A model generated the notes under the pieces. It worked only from the letters and a program-made list of their open reading frames with translations. It was not told where the DNA came from and made no database searches. This document shows positions 36,931-45,802 of a stretch of 64,000 nucleotides of DNA, piece by piece; the stretch's first letter is position 1, and every line of letters begins with the position of its first letter. The position numbers and the translations under genes are program-made. Origin of the DNA: Mesorhizobium helmanticense (GTDB lineage Bacteria; Pseudomonadota; Alphaproteobacteria; Rhizobiales; Rhizobiaceae). The stretch is taken from the NCBI RefSeq assembly GCF_003034915.1, contig NZ_PZJX01000028.1, forward strand, positions 310,001 through 374,000. The letters run 5' to 3'.

Positions 36931-37695
36931 ATGAAACTATTCGATCTTCACGTAGAAGTAGCGCTGGTGACCGGCGCCGGCAGCGGCATCGGCCAGGCGA
37001 TCGCCATCGGACTCGCCGAGGCCGGCGCCGACATCGCCTGTTTTGGCCATGCCTCCAAGGGCGGACTGGAAGAGACGGCGCACAAGATCACGGCGCTTGG
37101 CCGCAAGGCGCTGGTGCTGACCGGAACGGTGACCTCCGAAAGCGATCTGGCGGCGGCGGTCGAGCGCACGGAGAAGGAACTCGGCGCGCTGAGCATCGCC
37201 GTCAACAATGCCGGGATTGCCGGGGCCGAGCCGGCCGAGACGCTGTCGCACGAGAAGTGGCAGAAGCTCTACGACGTCAATGTCAGCGGCGTCTTTCTCT
37301 CCTGCCAGGCCGAGGCGCGCGCGATGCTTCCGCGCAGCAAGGGCTCGATCATCAACATCGCCTCGATGTCGGGATCGATCGTCAATCGCGGCCTCACTCA
37401 AGCGCACTACAATTCGTCGAAGGCGGCCGTCATCCACATGTCGAAGAGCCTCGCCATGGAATGGGCCGATCGCGGCCTGCGGGTCAACGTGGTCAGCCCG
37501 GGTTACACGCTGACGCCGATGAACAGGCGGCCTGAGGTCGCCGAGCAGATCAAGATCTTCGAGCGAGACACACCGATGGGGCGCATGGCGACGCCTGAGG
37601 AGATGGTCGGGCCGACCGTGTTCCTGGCCAGCCGCGCTTCGAGTTTCGTCACCGGCATCGATTTGATCGTCGATGGCGGTTTTGTCTGCTGGTAG
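36931..37695 (+). CDS. Short-chain dehydrogenase/reductase
   Basis: The 254-residue enzyme is a classical SDR: cofactor motif TGAGSGIG at residues 14-21, NNAG at 92-95, and the catalytic serine (about 145-147), Y160 and K164 in YNSSK. It would oxidise a sugar alcohol or ketose with NAD(P). ATG 36931 follows a strong GGAGGAGAGG site, whereas the open frame to 36901 is unsupported. It is followed after eight bases by a second, different SDR, suggesting successive or alternative oxidation steps of the sugar handled by this locus. Confidence 0.9.
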   Translation: MKLFDLHVEVALVTGAGSGIGQAIAIGLAEAGADIACFGHASKGGLEETAHKITALGRKALVLTGTVTSESDLAAAVERTEKELGALSIAVNNAGIAGAEPAETLSHEKWQKLYDVNVSGVFLSCQAEARAMLPRSKGSIINIASMSGSIVNRGLTQAHYNSSKAAVIHMSKSLAMEWADRGLRVNVVSPGYTLTPMNRRPEVAEQIKIFERDTPMGRMATPEEMVGPTVFLASRASSFVTGIDLIVDGGFVCW

Positions 37696-37703
37696 GAGAG
37701 AAA

Positions 37704-38489
37704 ATGCAGAAGCGATTTCAGGGTAAGACGGCGGTCATCACGGGCGCCAGCGGCGGCATCGGTGCGGCCATGGCCAGGCGCTTCGCGGCGGAGGGCGCGG
37801 CCGTCGTCGTCAGCGCCATCGACCCGCGTGTCGACGAAATCGCGGCCGGCCTGAAGGCCGAAGGCGCCAGGGTGGCATCGATGCGGATGGACGTGACCAG
37901 GAAGGACGAGGTCGCGGCGCTCTACGATCTAGCCGAACAGGAATTCGGCCGCGTCGACATCTCCGTGCAGAATGCCGGCGTCATCACCATCGCCAGGATC
38001 GAGGCGATGACCGAGGCCGAATGGGACAAGGTGATGGCGGTAAACACCAAGGGCGTGTTCCTGTGCTGCCAGGAGGCGATCGCGCGCATCCGCAAGCATG
38101 GCGACGGCGGTCGGCTGATCAACACCGCCTCCGGCCAGGCGCGGCAAGGTTTTATCTATACGCCCCACTATGCCGCCTCGAAGTTCGGCGTCGTCGGCAT
38201 CACCCAGAGCCTCGCCAAGGAGGTGGCCAAGGAGAAGATCACCGTCAACGCGATCTGCCCCGGTATCATCGACACAGACATGTGGGCCTATAACGACGCT
38301 GCCTGGGGCAAGCTGATGGGCGACTACAAGCCCGGCGAACTGATGGCCGAATGGGTCAGGAATATCCCGATGGGCCGTGCCGGCAGTGGCGAGGACGTCT
38401 CCGGCCTCGTCAGCTTCCTGGCCAGCGACGACGCGGCCTACATTACCGGCCAGACCATCAATATCGATGGTGGACTGATCATGTCTTGA
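37704..38489 (+). CDS. Short-chain dehydrogenase/reductase
   Basis: This 261-residue classical SDR has TGASGGIG at 13-20, QNAG at 89-92 (usually NNAG), S143, Y156 and K160. The first Asn to Gln change in NNAG occurs in some functional family members. It ends in the conserved GGLIMS-type tail of tetrameric SDRs. GGAG lies about six bases upstream of ATG 37704. It is the last gene of the sugar/polyol locus, and its stop codon is followed by a 442-base gap that holds the next promoter. Confidence 0.9.
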   Translation: MQKRFQGKTAVITGASGGIGAAMARRFAAEGAAVVVSAIDPRVDEIAAGLKAEGARVASMRMDVTRKDEVAALYDLAEQEFGRVDISVQNAGVITIARIEAMTEAEWDKVMAVNTKGVFLCCQEAIARIRKHGDGGRLINTASGQARQGFIYTPHYAASKFGVVGITQSLAKEVAKEKITVNAICPGIIDTDMWAYNDAAWGKLMGDYKPGELMAEWVRNIPMGRAGSGEDVSGLVSFLASDDAAYITGQTINIDGGLIMS

Positions 38490-38931
38490 GCAGCCTGCTC
38501 CTCCCGTAAGCAGTACTGATGTCGCGACTGTCGGCTATTTGCCAACGCCGCTCGAATTTGCCCGGACCTACCGGTTTTATCCGTTGCGCGACATGAACCT
38601 TATTCTATATACTTTCATCCTATGAAACGGCTTTTGACGACAAGGGGCTTGTCAGCCGAGATCATGGAACTTGATGGCTGGCACGTCTCAGAGCGCCGCT
38701 AGAGCGGCGATCAATCCGCGGACAATGGCTCGCGCAACAATGGCTTGGCAGCCCATGACGCGAGTTGATTCGCATCATCAAACTAAGCGTCGTATTTCTG
38801 GCGCCTGCGGTTATCGCAGCGGCGACGCGCCCACGGCCTTGCGCAACGATAAGTTTTTCCAGCACAATCAAGAAAAGACGCAAGAAGGAAACGACTGATA
38901 ATCTTCACCAGAGTTTGACAGGGGAACTAGC
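38490..38931 (+). promoter_or_regulatory. 442-base gap with a candidate promoter and long leader for the TMAO transporter genes
   Basis: I see no gene here. TATACT at 38608-38613 is a good -10 hexamer with TTGCGC 18 bases upstream (38584-38589). The palindrome TTTCAT-CCT-ATGAAA overlaps the expected start site (38613-38627 core), suggesting a regulated promoter. If it drives the transporter, the leader is about 300 bases long. The leader also has a small perfect hairpin, CGCCGCT-AG-AGCGGCG (38694-38709). A further hairpin just after the dehydrogenase stop, with CCTCCC in its loop, is at 38495-38513. Confidence 0.45.
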
Positions 38932-39906
38932 ATGTCATTTCGGAGTGTGATTTCGAATCTATCAATGGGAGCCTTCGTGCTTGCCGCCGCAAGCGCACTG
39001 ACGCCGGCGGCGCGAGCAGCGGCGCCAGAATCCAACGACCCGATCAAGATCGCGCTGTTCGACTGGACCAGCGTCAATCTGAATGCCAAGATCCTCGGAG
39101 GCATCCTTGAAAAGCTCGGCTACACGGTCGAGTACCCGACAGCCGATTATCTCTCCAGCCTGACCACCGGCCTCACCAATGGCGATCTCGATGTCGGCAT
39201 GGAATTCTGGGACACGACGGCCGGCGAAGCCATGAAGGCCTCCGACGCGACCGGGCAGACCGAACGGCTCGGCAAGCTCGGGCCCAAGGCCAAGGAGGAA
39301 TGGTGGTTTCCCGAATACATGAAGGAGAAATGCCCGGGCCTGCCGAACTGGGAGGCGCTGAAGGACCCGAAATGCGCAGAGGCCTTTTCCACGGCGGAAA
39401 CAGCGCCGAAGGGGCGCTATCTCGGCGGCCCGGTGACCTGGGAAGGCTTTGACGACGAACGCGTCGAGGCGCTGAAACTGCCCTTCACCGTCATCCATGC
39501 CGGCACCGACGCGGCGATGTTCGCGGAGCTCGATTCAGCCTATCAGCGCAAGGCGCCGATCATACTGTGGGTCTATTCGCCACACTGGGCGCCAGCCAAA
39601 TACAAGGGCGAATGGGTCGAATTCCCCGAATACACGCCGGAGTGCTACGCCGACCCGAAATGGGGCACGAACCCCGACGCCAAATATGACTGCGGCAAGC
39701 CGCATGGCGAGATCTGGAAATATTCCTGGGCCGGCATGAAGGACAAATGGCCGGTCGCCTACAAGGTGGCGAAGGCCTACACGGTCGACACCGACGAGCT
39801 CAACAAGATGAGCGGCGAGATCGATCTCGAAGGCAAGACGCCGGAAGACGTCGCCGCCGCCTGGATCGCGGCTCATGAAGCCGATTGGAAAGCCTGGGCG
39901 CGGTGA
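38932..39906 (+). CDS. tmoX: TMAO/betaine-type ABC substrate-binding protein (TmoX-like)
   Basis: The 324-residue periplasmic protein belongs to the glycine-betaine/choline (ProX/OpuAC) class. The signal peptide ends near residue 30 (ARA). Aromatic residues that could form a cation-binding box are W45 (FDWTS), W93 (EFWD), W170 (VTWEGF) and W219 (PHW). Cysteines at C134/C148 and C238/C254 could form disulphides, as in exported relatives. The name TmoX is inferred from context: the genes sit tail to tail with tmm and the permease is a double-length fusion as in marine TmoV. Choline or betaine binding remains possible. AGGGGA precedes ATG 38932. Confidence 0.78.
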   Translation: MSFRSVISNLSMGAFVLAAASALTPAARAAAPESNDPIKIALFDWTSVNLNAKILGGILEKLGYTVEYPTADYLSSLTTGLTNGDLDVGMEFWDTTAGEAMKASDATGQTERLGKLGPKAKEEWWFPEYMKEKCPGLPNWEALKDPKCAEAFSTAETAPKGRYLGGPVTWEGFDDERVEALKLPFTVIHAGTDAAMFAELDSAYQRKAPIILWVYSPHWAPAKYKGEWVEFPEYTPECYADPKWGTNPDAKYDCGKPHGEIWKYSWAGMKDKWPVAYKVAKAYTVDTDELNKMSGEIDLEGKTPEDVAAAWIAAHEADWKAWAR

Positions 39907-39978
39907 TCGTTCCGACTGGACATTGCGGGATCCGGCCATCCGGCTGGATCCCATTTGCTATTCCAGAAGGACGACTGC

Positions 39979-41058
39979 ATGAGCGAAGCGACTAAACAGG
40001 ACCCGAAGACAGCCGGCAAGGATGCCCGGCCGGTCAAACTTGCCTGCCGCAATGTCTGGAAGCTGTTCGGATCGAACGCGGCGTCTTTCATCCGCCAGCG
40101 CGATGGCAAGGCCAGCACGGCGGAGGTCACTGCTGCCGGACTGGTCGGCGCGGTGCGCGCCGTCGACCTCGAAATCCGCCAGGGCGAGATCTTCATCATC
40201 ATGGGGCTTTCGGGGTCGGGCAAGTCGACGCTGGTGCGCTGCATGTCGCGGCTGATCGAGCCGACGCATGGCAAGGTCGAGTTCGAGGGCAAGGATCTGC
40301 TCAAGATTTCCGATGCCGCGCTGATCGAGCTCAGGCGCCACCGCATGGGCATGGTGTTCCAGAATTTTGCGCTTTTGCCGCACCTCAATGTGCTGGAAAA
40401 CATCGCCTTTCCGCTCGGAATCCAGGGGCAGGACCGGCCGACGCGCGAGGCGCGCGCCCGCGAGGTCATCGAGCTTGTCGGCTTGCGCGGCCGCGAGCAT
40501 TTCTATCCGCGCGAACTCTCAGGTGGCCAGCAGCAGCGCGTCGGAATCGCCCGCAGCCTCGCCACCAAGCCGGAAGTCTGGTTCCTCGACGAGCCGTTCT
40601 CGGCACTCGACCCGCTGATCCGCCGTGAGATGCAGGATGAACTGATGCGGCTGCAGACCATGTTGCACAAGACCATCGTCTTCATCACCCACGATTTCGA
40701 CGAGGCGATCCGGCTGGCCGACCGCATCGCCATCATGAAGGACGGCGAGGTCATCCAGATCGGCACGCCGGAGGAGTTGGTGGTCAATCCGGCGACCGAC
40801 TACGTCGCCGAATTCACCCGCGACGTCCACCGCGCCAAGGTGATCTCGGCGCGCAGCCTGATGCGCGCCTGTGATGGCTCAGAGCATGGCGGCACGGTGG
40901 CGCCGGATGCCAGAATATCGAGCTTCTCGGCTGATATCGTTGCCGCCGGCAAGCCGTTCGCCGTGGTCAACGGCACCGGCAAGCCGATCGGCGAAGTGAC
41001 GCCGCAAGCGGTTATCGATCTGCTGGCCGGCATAGAGCGTCCGAGAGCCGGCACATGA
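39979..41058 (+). CDS. tmoW: Betaine/TMAO-type ABC transporter ATPase (TmoW-like)
   Basis: This 359-residue ATPase is of the ProV class with Walker A GLSGSGKST near residue 76, signature LSGGQQQR near residue 180 and Walker B VWFLDEPFSALD. The N-terminal 30 residues and the insert FGSNAASFIRQRDG match ProV-like ATPases. The C-terminal extension after residue 280 is short and has no complete CBS pair, though a final stretch (FAVVNGTGKPIGEVTPQAVI) resembles one CBS motif. ATG 39979 with AGAAGG is preferred over a longer frame beginning at 39955. It overlaps the permease start by four bases. Confidence 0.82.
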   Translation: MSEATKQDPKTAGKDARPVKLACRNVWKLFGSNAASFIRQRDGKASTAEVTAAGLVGAVRAVDLEIRQGEIFIIMGLSGSGKSTLVRCMSRLIEPTHGKVEFEGKDLLKISDAALIELRRHRMGMVFQNFALLPHLNVLENIAFPLGIQGQDRPTREARAREVIELVGLRGREHFYPRELSGGQQQRVGIARSLATKPEVWFLDEPFSALDPLIRREMQDELMRLQTMLHKTIVFITHDFDEAIRLADRIAIMKDGEVIQIGTPEELVVNPATDYVAEFTRDVHRAKVISARSLMRACDGSEHGGTVAPDARISSFSADIVAAGKPFAVVNGTGKPIGEVTPQAVIDLLAGIERPRAGT

Positions 41059-43034
41059 CGGTGACGGCAAGCGCCACCGCAACAAGGCCGCCGGTTCAGC
41101 GCTGGCTGGCGATCTGGGCTTTGGCGCTTGCCGCCGTACTGGTCGTGTTCCTGCTGCGGGATAGCGTGCCGTGGGCCGTCAACTATCCGACTGAGGCGGT
41201 AATTCCGATCGCCGACTGGGTCAGCGCGCTGATGCGCTGGATCAAGTCGAACTTCTCCTGGCTGACCCGTTCGATCACCGCCGTGCTCGGCGTGCCGCTC
41301 GATTTTGCGCTCAATCTTCTGGCCAAGAATTTCAAGATCGGCCATGGCGCCGATATGATCGTACTGCCGCGCCTGTCCTGGATCGGCGTCTGCGCCGCCG
41401 CATATCTCGCCGGAAGGGCCGCCGGCGGCTGGAAACTCGGCGCCCTGGTCGGCGGCTGTTTCCTCTACATCGCGCTGTTCGGGCAATGGACCAGCGCCAT
41501 GCTGACGCTCGGGCTGATCTCCATCGCCGTGCCGTTCTGCATCGTCACCGGCCTGTTTGTCGGCATCTGGGCATGGCGCAAGCCCTGGGCCGAGAAGCTC
41601 GTCATCTCCCCTGCCCTCGATCTGATGCAGACCATCCCGACCTTCGCCTATCTGATCCCAATGCTGCTTCTGTTCGGCAACAGCCCGGTCTCGGCGATGA
41701 TCGCGACCGCTATCTTCGCCACACCGCCGATGGTGCGGGCAACGATGCTCGGCCTGTCCAGGGTCCCGTCCGAAATCGACGATTTCAGCGAGATGGCCGG
41801 CTGCACGGCGCGGCAGAAACTGTGGAAGGTGCTGTTGCCGTCGGCGCGGCCGACGCTGATGGTCGGCGTCAACCAGGTCATCATGCTGGCGCTCAACATG
41901 GTCATCATCGCCTCAATGATCGGCGCCGGCGGTCTCGGCTACGACGTGCTTCTGGCGCTCAGGGCGTTGAAGGTCGGCGAGGCGATGGAAGCCGGCCTCG
42001 CCATCGTCGCGTTGGCCATCGCGCTCGACCGGCTGAGCCAGGCCATTGCGCACAAGCAGGCCAAGGGCGGTGTCCATCAGGAGGCCGGCCAAAACTTCTG
42101 GCGGCGCTATCCCAATCTGACGCTTGCCGTCGCCATCCTCGCCATCACCACGCTGCTTGGCCTGTTCGTCCCAGCCTTAGCAGCACTGCCGAAGGCGATG
42201 ACCCTCACCACCGCGCCGCTCTGGAAGGCAGCGGTGAACTGGATCACGCTCAATTTCTTCGACATGATCGAGGCGTTCCGGGTGGCGCTGATCCTCAATG
42301 TGCTGAACCCGGTGCGCGCCTTCTGCGAGGGCTTTCCGTGGCTGGGCGCGGTGTTCCTGCTCGGCCTTGCCGGCTACCAGCTCTCAGGCTTGCGCCTTGC
42401 TGCCCTCGTCGCAGCGCTGACCGCATTCTGCGCCGTCACGGGCCTGTGGGAAAAGACCATGGCGACGGTCTATCTCTGCGGCATCTCGGCCTTCATCGCT
42501 TGCCTGATCGGTATTCCCGTCGGGCTGATGGCGGCGCGCAGCGACCGTTTCGAGAAGATCGTGACGCCCGTCATCGACACGCTGCAGGTGCTGCCGTCCT
42601 TCTGCTTCATCATCCCGGTGGTGATGCTGTTCAGAGTTGGCGACGTCACCGCGATGATCGCCACCGTCGCCTTCGCCGTGGTGCCGGCCATTCGCTACAC
42701 CAATCTCGGCATCAGGCAGGTGCCGCCAGCGCTGATCGAAGCAGCGAAAGTGTCGGGCTGCACCCCACGCCAGACCTTCTTTCGCGTGCAATTGCCGCTG
42801 GCGCTGCCGGAGATCATGCTCGGCGTCAACCAAACGATCCTGATGGCGCTGGCGATGATCATCATCTGCGCCATGGTCGGCACACGCGATCTCGGTCAGG
42901 AGGTGTTTATCGCATTGTCCAAGGCCGATGCCGGCCGCGGCATCGTCGCGGGTCTCGCCATCGCCTTCATCGGCATCGTTGCCGACCGGCTGTTCAATGC
43001 GTGGACAGCGAAGGCACGGGCGAGATTGGGGTAG
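41055..43034 (+). CDS. tmoV: Double-length betaine/TMAO-type permease (TmoV-like)
   Basis: The 659-residue protein consists of two ProW-like permease units in one chain. Unit 1 carries the EAA-type loop DDFSEMAGCTARQKLWKVLL near residue 243, and unit 2 the loop LIEAAKVSGCTPRQTFFRVQ near residue 561; both are preceded by a set of hydrophobic helices. The fusion supplies both transmembrane halves, so one polypeptide and an ATPase dimer should suffice. Marine TmoV proteins have this double form. The gene ends 15 bases from the convergent tmm gene. Confidence 0.82.
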   Translation: MTVTASATATRPPVQRWLAIWALALAAVLVVFLLRDSVPWAVNYPTEAVIPIADWVSALMRWIKSNFSWLTRSITAVLGVPLDFALNLLAKNFKIGHGADMIVLPRLSWIGVCAAAYLAGRAAGGWKLGALVGGCFLYIALFGQWTSAMLTLGLISIAVPFCIVTGLFVGIWAWRKPWAEKLVISPALDLMQTIPTFAYLIPMLLLFGNSPVSAMIATAIFATPPMVRATMLGLSRVPSEIDDFSEMAGCTARQKLWKVLLPSARPTLMVGVNQVIMLALNMVIIASMIGAGGLGYDVLLALRALKVGEAMEAGLAIVALAIALDRLSQAIAHKQAKGGVHQEAGQNFWRRYPNLTLAVAILAITTLLGLFVPALAALPKAMTLTTAPLWKAAVNWITLNFFDMIEAFRVALILNVLNPVRAFCEGFPWLGAVFLLGLAGYQLSGLRLAALVAALTAFCAVTGLWEKTMATVYLCGISAFIACLIGIPVGLMAARSDRFEKIVTPVIDTLQVLPSFCFIIPVVMLFRVGDVTAMIATVAFAVVPAIRYTNLGIRQVPPALIEAAKVSGCTPRQTFFRVQLPLALPEIMLGVNQTILMALAMIIICAMVGTRDLGQEVFIALSKADAGRGIVAGLAIAFIGIVADRLFNAWTAKARARLG

Positions 43035-43049
43035 CTCGAGGCGCGACGG

Positions 43050-44408
43050 CTACTCCGCCGCCACGCCCTTCACTTCGAGATAGCTCTCCATCGAATCATC
43101 CATCGCCTGTAGCCAGGGCGTATGGTGCAGCGGCGCCATCGTGCCGGTCATCAGCGAGCGGTAGGCATTGTCGCGGAAGGTCATGATGTTCTCGACCTTG
43201 TGGTGTTCCCATTCCATGAAGGTCTGGTTGACGGCCTCGACGTCGAAGCCGGGGTAGTCGGTCTGTTCCATCAATTCCTTGGTGTAGTCGCCCTGGAACC
43301 AGATCATCTGCTCGGCGTCTTCCAATGTCTCCTCGCGCGCCCGCCATTTCGCACCGTGCGCCGCCATCGCCTCGACCGACGGCAGCTTGATGCGGCCCAT
43401 GATGACGTCGCGGGCGAACCAGGCCTGCGCGTCGAACATGTTGAAGGTGTAGAACTGGTCCTGCATGCCGATATAGGACAGTTGCGGGTTCTTTTCCCAG
43501 ACGACGCCTTCGTAGAGCCCGTCCGGCCACATGCGGTTGGCGGTCTTGAGCTTCAAATCGTCGGTGAGGAACGGGAAGGCGTGGAGGTAGCCCGTGCACA
43601 GGATAATCGCGTCGACATCCTTGGTGGTGCCATCCTTGAAATGCGCGGTCTTGCCGACGACCTTTTGCAGCAGCGGCACTTCCTTCCAATTCTCCGGCCA
43701 TTTGAAGCCCATCGGCTTGGAGCGGTAGCTGGAGGTGATCGATTTGGCGCCGTATTTGTAGCATTGCGAACCGATGTCCTCGGCCGAATAGGAGCGGCCG
43801 ATGATCAATATGTCCTTGCCCTTGAATTCCATGGCATCACGGAAATCATGGCTGTGCAGGATGCGGCCGTTGAAGGTCGAAAAGCCCTCGAAATAAGGCA
43901 CGTTGGGCACCGAGAAATGCCCGGAGGCGACGACGACATTGTCGAATTCCTCGGAGTAGGTGACGTCGTTGGCGCGGTCGTGCGCGGTGACGGTGAATTT
44001 CTTCGTCTGGTCCGAGAACGTGACCATGCGCACCGGGCTGTTGAAGCGCACCCATTTGCGCACGCCGGATTTTTCGACGCGGCCCTTGATGTAGTCCCAC
44101 AGCACGGCGCGCGGCGGATAGGAGCCGATCGGTCGGCCGAAATGCTCCTCGAACGTGTAGTCGGCGAATTCGAGGCATTCCTTCGGCCCATTCGACCAGA
44201 GGTAGCGGTACATCGAGCCGTGGACCGGATCGCCATGCTCGTCGAGACCGGTGCGCCAGGTGTAATTCCAGAGGCCACCCCAGTCGGACTGCTTTTCGAA
44301 GCAGACGATCTCGGGAATATCGGCGCCCTTGTCGGCCGCTGACTTGAAGGCCCTGAGCTGGGCCATACCGGACGGTCCGGCACCAATGACGGCAACACGA
44401 CTTTTCAT
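43050..44408 (-). CDS. tmm: Trimethylamine monooxygenase
   Basis: This 452-residue flavin-containing monooxygenase converts trimethylamine to trimethylamine N-oxide using NADPH and oxygen. The FAD motif GAGPSG is at residues 9-14, the FMO signature [11 protein letters not shown] (FxGxxxHxxxF) near residue 180, and the NADPH motif in [20 protein letters not shown] near residue 200. Long stretches, such as [20 protein letters not shown] and [20 protein letters not shown], are those of bacterial Tmm rather than general FMOs. ATG 44408 is preceded by GGGAGG. The gene is convergent with the TMAO transporter and divergent from the XRE-cupin regulator. These enzymes may also oxidise dimethyl sulphide and related methylated sulphides. 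Confidence 0.93.
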   Translation of the reverse strand: MKSRVAVIGAGPSGMAQLRAFKSAADKGADIPEIVCFEKQSDWGGLWNYTWRTGLDEHGDPVHGSMYRYLWSNGPKECLEFADYTFEEHFGRPIGSYPPRAVLWDYIKGRVEKSGVRKWVRFNSPVRMVTFSDQTKKFTVTAHDRANDVTYSEEFDNVVVASGHFSVPNVPYFEGFSTFNGRILHSHDFRDAMEFKGKDILIIGRSYSAEDIGSQCYKYGAKSITSSYRSKPMGFKWPENWKEVPLLQKVVGKTAHFKDGTTKDVDAIILCTGYLHAFPFLTDDLKLKTANRMWPDGLYEGVVWEKNPQLSYIGMQDQFYTFNMFDAQAWFARDVIMGRIKLPSVEAMAAHGAKWRAREETLEDAEQMIWFQGDYTKELMEQTDYPGFDVEAVNQTFMEWEHHKVENIMTFRDNAYRSLMTGTMAPLHHTPWLQAMDDSMESYLEVKGVAAE

Positions 44409-44753
44409 TGCGGGCCTCCCGTTCTGATTTCGACTTTTGTCTTGACGCAATTCCCAAGGGAAAGCGCTACGAGCTTTTCCCGGGAAAACCGTTTGACACT
44501 TTTCCTGGAATTGCTCTTACGAAACAAATTTCACTGACAGGGACAGTAATTGGCGCTCCCGTGCTGTCAACAGGTCTTGCGTCGAAACAGCGTTGCACGA
44601 TCGCAACTTTCGGGGAAAAGCGGTCGCGGACCGAACATCGGGAAAACCGCGCAATCCGTCACGCGGGGCTTGTTGCGGCGGTTGCGCTCATGTATCGGCA
44701 ACGAATATGTTCACCTCGAGTGAAATAAGTCCACAGGGTTCGGGGGCGGCGAC
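44409..44753. promoter_or_regulatory. tmm-regulator divergent region with three phased TTCC/GGAA palindromes
   Basis: This 345-base gap between tmm and the XRE-cupin regulator has no gene. Three related palindromes lie at 44451-44462 (TTCCCAAGGGAA), 44475-44488 (TTTTCCCGGGAAAA, perfect) and 44502-44510 (TTCCTGGAA). Their centres are about 25 bases apart, so they lie on similar helix faces if the spacing is read as two turns plus four bases. TTGACA at 44493-44498 and TTGACG at 44442-44447 are possible -35 elements. Nearer the regulator, TTCA-N7-TGAA (44711-44725) is followed by ATAAGTCC. The palindromes probably bind the regulator. Confidence 0.55.
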
Positions 44754-45470
44754 ATGGCGAAAAGGTCTTCAGAGTCCAAGCTTGGCATTGCCGCGGCCAA
44801 GGCCAAGCCATTGCCGAAGGCCGCCGATGGGCGAACCATCCGCACACCACTCACCCAAAACCCGCACGCCATTCGCGACACCCGTGAAAAGGTGCTGGAA
44901 GTCGCGATCGGCCGCGAGGTGCGGGCGTTCCGCAAGAAGCTCGGCATCACCGTCGCCGATCTCGCTGTCGCCACCGACATTTCGCTCGGCATGCTGTCGA
45001 AGATAGAGAACGGCATCACCTCGCCGTCGCTGACGACGCTTCAGGCGCTGTCGCGGGCGCTCGGCGTTCCCGTCACCGCCTTCTTCCGCCGCTTCGAGGA
45101 GGAGCGCAGCGCTGTCTTCGTCAAGGCGGGCGAAGGGCTTGATGTCGAACGCCGCGGCACGCGCGCCGGCCACCAGTATAATCTGCTCGGCCATATCGGC
45201 TCCAACACCAGCGGTGTCGTCGTCGAACCCTATCTGATCACGCTGACCGAGGATTCGGACGTGTTCCCGACCTTCCAGCATGAGGGCATGGAGTTCCTGT
45301 ACATGCTCGAAGGCGAGGTGGTTTACCGGCACGGCAGCAACCTCTATCCGATGAAGCCCGGCGACAGCCTGTTCTTCGATGCCGACGCGCCGCACGGGCC
45401 GGAACAGCTGACCCAGTTGCCGATGCGCTACCTCTCGATCATCTGCTATCCGCAGAACAGCGCGGGTTGA
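44754..45470 (+). CDS. XRE-family regulator with cupin domain
   Basis: The 238-residue protein has an N-terminal tail, a lambda-repressor-like helix-turn-helix (LGITVADLAVATDISLGMLS, about residues 63-82) and a C-terminal cupin domain (about residues 160-235) with HEGMEFLYMLEGEVVY and the metal-site-like PMKPGDSLFFDADAPHG. Cupin-type XRE regulators bind small ligands such as amino acids, polyamines or their derivatives. Divergence from tmm and position inside the methylamine block make it the likely local regulator of that pathway. ATG 44754 follows a G-rich site (GGGGGCGG). Confidence 0.88.
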   Translation: MAKRSSESKLGIAAAKAKPLPKAADGRTIRTPLTQNPHAIRDTREKVLEVAIGREVRAFRKKLGITVADLAVATDISLGMLSKIENGITSPSLTTLQALSRALGVPVTAFFRRFEEERSAVFVKAGEGLDVERRGTRAGHQYNLLGHIGSNTSGVVVEPYLITLTEDSDVFPTFQHEGMEFLYMLEGEVVYRHGSNLYPMKPGDSLFFDADAPHGPEQLTQLPMRYLSIICYPQNSAG

Positions 45471-45503
45471 GGCCGAAATCGGGGCCACTTTGGGCGAGAT
45501 GCA

Positions 45504-45710
45504 CTAGCGCCTGCGACGGCTGGTTGACGAGGCAAGATACCCAAGTGCGAGCGTCATGGCGGCGACCGCGATCCCGGTGCAGATCACGCCTGCCGGAGTT
45601 ATCCTGGCACTGCCCTGCAACGTAATGTGCTTCCCTACCCGCAGATCGAAAACTGATTTGATTTCTTCAGGATGCGAGGGCGAAGGCTCTTCTTGAACAA
45701 CTGGCATCAT
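45504..45710 (-). CDS. Small single-pass membrane protein of unknown function
   Basis: I do not recognise this 68-residue protein. It has a hydrophilic N-terminus, then one hydrophobic segment (PAGVICTGIAVAAMTLALGY) and a basic tail RRRR that suggests an inner-membrane anchor with a cytoplasmic C-terminus. GGAG lies six bases before ATG 45710, and ATG 45707 directly follows. It converges on the regulator gene with 33 bases between. Whether it is expressed is not proven, but its ribosome site and membrane segment argue for a real gene. Confidence 0.5.
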   Translation of the reverse strand: MMPVVQEEPSPSHPEEIKSVFDLRVGKHITLQGSARITPAGVICTGIAVAAMTLALGYLASSTSRRRR

Positions 45711-45802
45711 TAGAACTCCGGTTCAAATCTGCCATCGCCCCACAATGACCGGCGCGAGCAACTATGCCCGGTGAGAGGCAGCGCAAACACTATAGATTAA
45801 AC

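Noticed and set aside
38495..38513. Second anti-Shine-Dalgarno hairpin with CCTCCC in its loop
   Set aside because: It is a single five-base-pair hairpin without neighbouring hairpins or a terminator, so I do not call it a cuckoo-type RNA.
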